From assembly GCA_014706295.1 (NCBI GenBank), contig JACSVZ010000008.1, positions 19,013,659 through 19,077,658 of the forward strand: 64,000 nt of DNA. The letters are read 5' to 3'. The notes beneath the pieces are model-generated. The model did not search any database. It was not told the DNA's origin and worked only from the letters and a program-made list of their open reading frames with translations. Source of the stretch: Lycocorax pyrrhopterus obiensis (Eukaryota > Chordata > Aves > Passeriformes > Paradisaeidae). The stretch's first letter is position 1. Every line of letters starts with the position of its first letter. A program made the translations under genes and the position numbers. Below are positions 52,656 to 64,000 of this stretch, piece after piece.

Positions 52656-54399
52656 AAACCCCAGGGCTCTTAAGGCATTTTGGTGATTTCTGGAGGCAGA
52701 GGGTGCTCCTGGAGCCTGCAGCAAAGCACCATTAGAGGGCATGGAGATCACCCAGGCAATGCCCAGCCATAGCAGGCAGGGCAGCAGGTACCCCAGCTGG
52801 GCTTTTCCTCAGCCTTCGTGTGACCTCCCCTGTTGGCTGCCTCTGTTTTCCACTTTCTCGAAAAGGAAGGCACACCAGTGAGTCAGCAGCTGTGGAAAAT
52901 GGGTAGTTCCATCAAACACCTGAGATGGTGTAGGAGGACAAGAGGAAATAGGAACACCCAAAGGCAGTGCCAGTGCTGCAAAGTGAAGACACAATTTGGG
53001 GTTGCACCATTCAGCACTGCTCCTCAGGATTCTCTGGAAACCCTTCCCCTGTGGGCTTTTCCATTTTTCACATGCTATATGTGCACTGTGCCCAAACCTT
53101 GTCAGGATTGCCTGCTGCAAAATCCCTGCCACTCACAACCTTGTGAATGTTCAAAAAACTAGTATCAGCAGTTATACAGGAATCATGGACCCATTTCATA
53201 AGCCCAGGCATTTGGCTGCCCTGGGAAAATCCCAGTTTGAAATACAGACCAAGAACCCACAGAAGAGAAGCTGTCACTATGCCCTTGGAACAAGTAATCT
53301 CTACCCCCAGGACAAGTCAGTACAACACATACTGGCCAGCCTCAGCTTTGTGGTGTCAGGCAGGTGAGAAGGGATCACAGGGGACAGGTTCAGCTGGTTG
53401 CTCCCTCCCTGCAGGGCTGTCTGTGTGTGAGTTGAGTGTGATTCACCTAGTCCCTTGCCCACAGCAGCTTCCCAGCCAGTGCAGCGAGGGGCAGGGACTG
53501 CAGTGACTCTCCAGATGCAAGCTGCAGCACAAGGTGAGCTCACTGACCTGTGAACCCGCAGCCCTGCAGGCACCACACATCCGTCCGTGCTGCCCACTGG
53601 GACTGTGCTGTGCTCACATGACCCTCCTGCTGGGACTGCCATGCCAGGACTGCCATGCCAGGACTGCCATGCTGCTGCCCCCATCACCTCCTCCCTGAGT
53701 GGCAGAAGGTGGGGATCGATGGTGGCCTCCAGCAAGATGTACCCTGTTCAAGCACAAAGGAGTGTGGGGCTGGGGTCCAGAACAGGCAGTGTTTTCTTGT
53801 CTTGTCCTTCAGACATACATAGGGCTGCCCCTCTCCTGAGGCAGTGTGTCCTGCAGGGACAAGCCAACGACCCCCAGACTATCTACCAAATCCAAAGCAA
53901 AGAGGTCAGAGTACCTGTGCAGCCCATTCCATGTTAGGACACTTGTGCAACCCTGGTGCTGTTCAAATGGCTCTGGTAGCTACAAAACAAAAACACATTT
54001 CACTGGGGTTCCCAAAAACCAAAAATCACATCTGCCTTGCTGTGGCTGTCCCAAGTCTGTAGGACCCCTGTAAATACATGTGATCTCCTTGTTCCTGTGA
54101 TTGCACACCAGCACAGACGCTTCCCAAGTCATACTTGTTGGAACCTGGATGGCGAGCAGCAGCCACGACCAGGGGCTCAGCTGCAGGAGGCAGTGGATCT
54201 GGGGCGCCCCTCGTGACTTGCAAGAAACGTGCTGCTCTCTTGCCAAGAGCAAACATCGTCATCCTCACAAATGGTTAACCTGCCGGGAGCTGCACAGCAC
54301 TAATGACTTCACATTCATTTAATCAGCTTGGGCTTCCAGAGCCTCCACCTCAGGAACAGGGAAGGCCGTGCACCCATGCACTTGGGGTACAAATGCTCC
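52656..54399. other. Spacer between the SINE and TMEM72
   Basis: GC-rich single-copy sequence with many overlapping chance frames and the 14-bp minisatellite. Distal promoter elements of TMEM72 may lie here, such as GGTTAACC at 54273-54280, but none is proven by sequence. Confidence 0.6.
53633..53671 (+). repeat. 14-bp minisatellite, about 2.8 copies
   Basis: The unit GGACTGCCATGCCA is repeated at 53633, 53647 and 53661, the last incomplete. The copies are identical, so the array is recent. Confidence 0.95.
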
Positions 54400-54738
54400 C
54401 AAAGCCGCACCCCTGCTTTAGCAATCATTAATCACCCCGGGCCGACAAGGAGCAAGCGGCGAGCAGGAAAAGGCCAGGTCTCCACAGCCCCCACGGGAGC
54501 AGCAGGAAGCAGCGCTGACCGGTTCCCTGGGGTGGCAGCTCATTCTCCGACCACCCTCCCCTGGGAGGCCCTGTGGAGGTGGCCAGTCCTGCACGAACTG
54601 CCCTTTCCTTCAGGAAGGTCACTCAGTCCAGGGAGCGAGAGGCTCTGCCTGTTCCTGGGAGCTGCTGGGCTACGCGTAAGGTGGGGGCTCTGAAGAGGAG
54701 TTTCTGCCTGGCTGTACCGCAGCCTTCATCTCCTCACC
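54400..54738 (+). promoter_or_regulatory. Probable TMEM72 5' UTR and proximal promoter region
   Basis: This GC-rich stretch lies directly before the ATG. I see no TATA box. An AT-rich AGCAATCATTAAT at 54420-54432 resembles an imperfect HNF1 palindrome, and a perfect GGTTAACC lies further up at 54273-54280. The transcription start and any untranslated first exon cannot be placed from sequence alone, so the limits are approximate. Confidence 0.4.
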
Positions 54739-60711
<5,973 letters not shown>

Positions 60712-61550
60712 GCCCTCAGCAGGAATGAGGACAGGACAGGACAGACCTGCCACCCTGGAACAGATGCTCCAGCAGCCGCCAAAGGGCCCCAGGAGGTGGC
60801 CCTTTCTGCCTTCCATACTTTTGGGGTGACAACTGTGGCACCCCCTCTTAGAGGGGCTGCCTGCACTACCTGGTCTCACACATTGTGGCAGGGCCAGGGG
60901 ACAGGCAGTGGTTCAGCCAGGGCAGTGCCAGCACAGCAAGGTTCCTGCTCCCACAGCCTCACACACGTGTCACCACCCTGTTCAGCACTACACACCTCTG
61001 TGGTGCTCCTGCCTGGCATCTCAGCCATGGCCTGGGCCTCCTTTCTGGAAGCAACAGGCAGGAGGAGGGGAGACCACCATGCCCCAGAGCATCCTCTCCT
61101 GGGGCACTAGTGTCCCTCTGGTCCTTGCTGCACATTGCAGAGCTCGGGGCTGGGCCACATTCAGCACAGGGCACTGCAGCCTGCAGGTCCCCTCACAGCA
61201 CCCGCACCTGCTACAGCAGCTTGAGACACCCAAAACATTATTTCAGAAATGGGCTGAGGTCAAGCACACCCCTGGCCCTAGCACCTGCTTAGTGCCTCCC
61301 CAGGCACTCTCTGAGCCCAGCAGGGAATTCATCTCTGGCCCTGGGGACACCTAAGCAGGAGCAGAGGCCTTCTGAGTGTCCCCTGCTTGGACAGCCCCCT
61401 TGAATTAGAAGAACTTTGGGATGATATAGCAGCCCAGGTCCTGAGGTTCAGCACCACACTGGCACAGCAGACTGTGTGTAACTGCAATGTGTGTAATTAT
61501 GGCCCCCAGCGGGCAAAGGCAATAATAAAATTACCATACTGTCCCGCCAT
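60712..61550 (+). other. TMEM72: TMEM72 3' untranslated region (approximate end)
   Basis: No coding sequence follows the stop. The stretch is GC-rich at first and becomes AT-richer near 61480-61550, where a canonical poly(A) signal occurs. The end is placed about 20 nt past the signal and is an estimate. Several open frames of 70-150 residues on both strands here are composition artefacts. Confidence 0.6.
61524..61529 (+). promoter_or_regulatory. AATAAA polyadenylation signal for TMEM72
   Basis: This is a canonical AATAAA hexamer about 810 nt past the TMEM72 stop, and the best-placed poly(A) signal I see. It is followed by a T- and C-rich stretch (CCATTTTCTTCC), as expected downstream of a cleavage site. 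An earlier cleavage site using a variant signal cannot be excluded. Confidence 0.65.
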
Positions 61551-64000
61551 TTTCTTCCATGCCAGCTCTTCCCTGAACCCCTTAACTCTAACTTAATCCT
61601 AGCATGATTTCTGCCTTTTGAGATCTGTTCAGTTATAATCAGGCATTTCTCTCCTATTCAACTTATCCCTTTGGCTCTCTCCCACCTGAGGACGCATGGG
61701 AAGAGCTCAGGTGGCTGGATTCCCTTGGACACAGGACATGAAGCCACACTGTCACCGTTGTTGGGATGAAAAGCTGTAACTGCTCTGAGCCCAGATGCAC
61801 AGCACTGCGGAGAAGCGATGGTAATTAGAGAAGGTTCCTGAGACCTGCTAGGGTATATATAAGGTAGAAGCCAGTTAAGCTGGCTGTTTTTCTTGTAAAT
61901 GCATTATGTCTCCTATTTAAGATCTCACTAAACCATGACACTCTTCAAGTGACAATCACCACGTTCATTTAGGAAAGCAGTGTAGGTCAAAGTGTAATCA
62001 GAAGGCAATTGAGATAAGAAAGCAGTGCTACTTTTTAATAAATTCTATTTAAGTGTCTTCTAATACGTGATATGGCTGAGGAAGAAGATGAAAGATACTG
62101 ACTCACAATGTTTGACTGCCTGTGTTTAATAACGAAACTGTTGACAAGAGCAGTTTATGAAGGGTTACACACACTCGTCAGTCCTACAACGAGACATAGA
62201 CAAAAAACTTCATTGCATCACCAACATTTAAAATGATAGCTGGTATCAATCAGCTCTAAACATGATACATGGATAAGAGACCTCCTGTTTCTGGCTGCAT
62301 ATATTAACCTTCCACCCTGTCACGGTGTGCTGGGGAAGAGTCACGTACACATGTGCCTTTAGGGTGGATTTGCACCTGTAAAATTATCTTCAGAAAATTG
62401 CACCCAGGTAACGCTGCACAACTGATAGCAGCAAGCCCAGGATCCAACCACAGCTTCTCCCTCAAACTGGTGTATTCGTCACATTAGGAGATAAAAAAAT
62501 AAAGCTATTTTCCTCTAAAGCTGGTGACAAACATACCTGCAGCAAGCAAGGTCCCGACCCAGCTGTGCTAACAGGATACCCACCCTGGCCAGCTCTGCCC
62601 AAAAACGCTGTGCTTGGAGCTGGCTCCTCTGCTTGACCACACATCTGCTCTGCTATTAGAGCCACTCTCATTAGCAAAGTCAGCTTTCTGCATCATCCAA
62701 GGCTCTCCTTTGAACATTGCATAATTAATTGCACACAGGGAGATAAACTCCATTGAAAAGGCACTGCTCCCAATATATTAACCAATCTGCTCACAAGAGA
62801 AAGACCATATTTCTGCAAACTCTTCTCTAGCCCTCAGCAAAGCTCCTGGGCAGCCTGGCTGGGAACAGTCACAAATTGCTCTGCCACAAATTTCATCCTT
62901 CAGCCCTTACTCAATCAGCCAGCCCCACGATTTGTACCTATGGGGCAGCAGGGCCAGCTGGCAAGGAGCAAAGCAATGTGGTGACAGCACCTTTGGTACC
63001 CTGAAGTGTGTAGGGAGTAAATTGCATTGTTCTGTGAAGTGCTTAAAGCATGTTTGCAGTTGTTAGAGTCTGCACAATCAGGTTTCCATTTGTAGGCTCA
63101 TCTTTTAAAAGTCTGTTGTAGGTTTCCCTTCAGAACCAAGACTGGAGGAAGCTGCAGGTGAGGTGTTTTTTCAGGCTTCATGGAGACAGCATTGGACCTG
63201 GTTGCTTTTCTTGCATGCTCCCTTGTGTTGGCCTGGCTCTTCTCCAACCCCACAGCTAGTCGGCTCAGGAGATAAAGGCTGGGGAAAAAAGCTGCTTGTC
63301 TTTTCTGTGGTATTAAATTGCCTGTTCAGTTAAAGTCCATGGCTGACTCACCCTGGAGTCTGCCAAGAGCCTGCATCCACGCTGAGGAAGTGGCTGCTCC
63401 TTCAGAGGCAGACGAGCTGCACCTCAAACAGCACCTGAGCTGCTTCCCAGGTTCTCTCTGCCAAGGAGTCCATTTGTACATCTCCCACTCTGCTCCTCAC
63501 CACCCATCCCACCCCTGGTGGGATGCCATCTTCCAGCCCCATCAGCATGCAGACCTGTTAGCCCAGAGGAACAGTAATTAGGAAATAGAAAGCAGGTGGC
63601 TATCTTCTTGGGTAATGAGCCAAACAAGTTCAGAGAGGGCCAGCCACAAATGAAGAGGATGGGGGATAAAAGAACCCCTTTCAGAGGCAGCAGGCTGTTA
63701 GAGCAGCTCAGTTGCTTAAAAAAACAAAGCCTCGGGCTTTCTTTAAAACCCAGTGCAGAGGAAATGTTCAGCCTCAGGGGGTGTCAGATGACTTTGCAGA
63801 GGCCTCAGAGATTATTCACTCAAGTGTGCACTTCTCTGTTGGCGTCACTCCCTACATCTAGCTGTGAGAGTCATCCCAGGGGCTACTGAAAGCACCAGAG
63901 ATGCTGTAGAGGGCTGTGGGGGGTCTGTATGAGAAAAGCTCTCATATATGCATGGTAATTGCAAGGAAAGAAAAAGAGGAAGAACTTGATGCTATTAACT
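61551..64000. other. Downstream intergenic sequence
   Basis: No coding exon is recognised. In human the next gene on this side is RASSF4, but I find none of its conserved coding blocks. An AT-rich stretch around 62640-62790 includes CATAATTAATTGCAC and TATTAACCAAT, which could be homeodomain-type binding sequence. Confidence 0.6.
61854..61862 (+). promoter_or_regulatory. TATA-like motif downstream of TMEM72
   Basis: TATATATAA followed by GG is a good TATA-box match about 325 nt past the TMEM72 poly(A) signal. A short palindrome AGCCAG-TTAAG-CTGGCT follows at 61869-61885. No coding exon of a downstream gene is recognised in the remaining 2.1 kb, so promoter activity is only a possibility. Confidence 0.3.

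Noticed and set aside
1..54000. Exons of CXCL12, the expected upstream neighbour
   Set aside because: No chemokine signature such as a CPC block followed by RFFESH was recognised on the reverse strand, and there is no CpG-island promoter; short exons could still be missed by eye.
61600..64000. Start of RASSF4, the expected downstream neighbour
   Set aside because: None of its conserved coding blocks (RA domain or SARAH region) was recognised.

Overview
The window is vertebrate nuclear DNA, most likely from a songbird. It has interrupted genes with GT/AG introns and no operons. Interspersed repeats are sparse and dominated by CR1-type LINE fragments. There is also a tRNA-Ile-headed SINE with a CR1 tail, a composite that I know from memory only from passerine birds (zebra finch TguSINE1). 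The organism call is an inference from these repeats and from an avian-looking TMEM72; nothing here fixes the species.

Only one protein-coding gene can be supported: TMEM72, on the + strand, with five coding exons between 54739 and 60711. The exons join in phase into a 269-residue four-pass membrane protein, and a poly(A) signal lies at 61524. Every splice junction was read directly from the sequence (GT donor, pyrimidine-rich AG acceptor, matching phase).

Region by region: 1 to about 54.3 kb is a gene-poor flank with no recognisable coding exon. It holds a long, old CR1 copy (13.9-14.5 kb), a younger 5'-truncated CR1 (32.3 kb), a degraded reverse CR1 (25.6 kb), several MIR-like fossils, a few short tandem duplications, low-complexity tracts, a possible reverse-strand retrocopy end (20.2 kb), and two conspicuous inverted repeats (30.3 and 32.0 kb). 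The tRNA-Ile/CR1 SINE sits at 52.5 kb. Base composition becomes clearly more GC-rich from about 48 kb towards the gene. TMEM72 occupies 54.7-61.5 kb. The last 2.4 kb holds a TATA-like motif but no coding exon that I can identify. In human, TMEM72 lies between CXCL12 (far upstream) and RASSF4 (downstream). The left 54 kb therefore probably belongs to the long CXCL12-TMEM72 intergenic interval, which is inferred from known synteny.

I found no convincing undescribed system. The points most worth checking are a PP1-docking-like motif in the TMEM72 tail, the tRNA-Ile/CR1 SINE, the homeodomain-site-rich inverted repeat at 30.2-30.4 kb, the perfect 14-bp hairpin at 32.0 kb, and the possible retrocopied 3' end at 20.2 kb.
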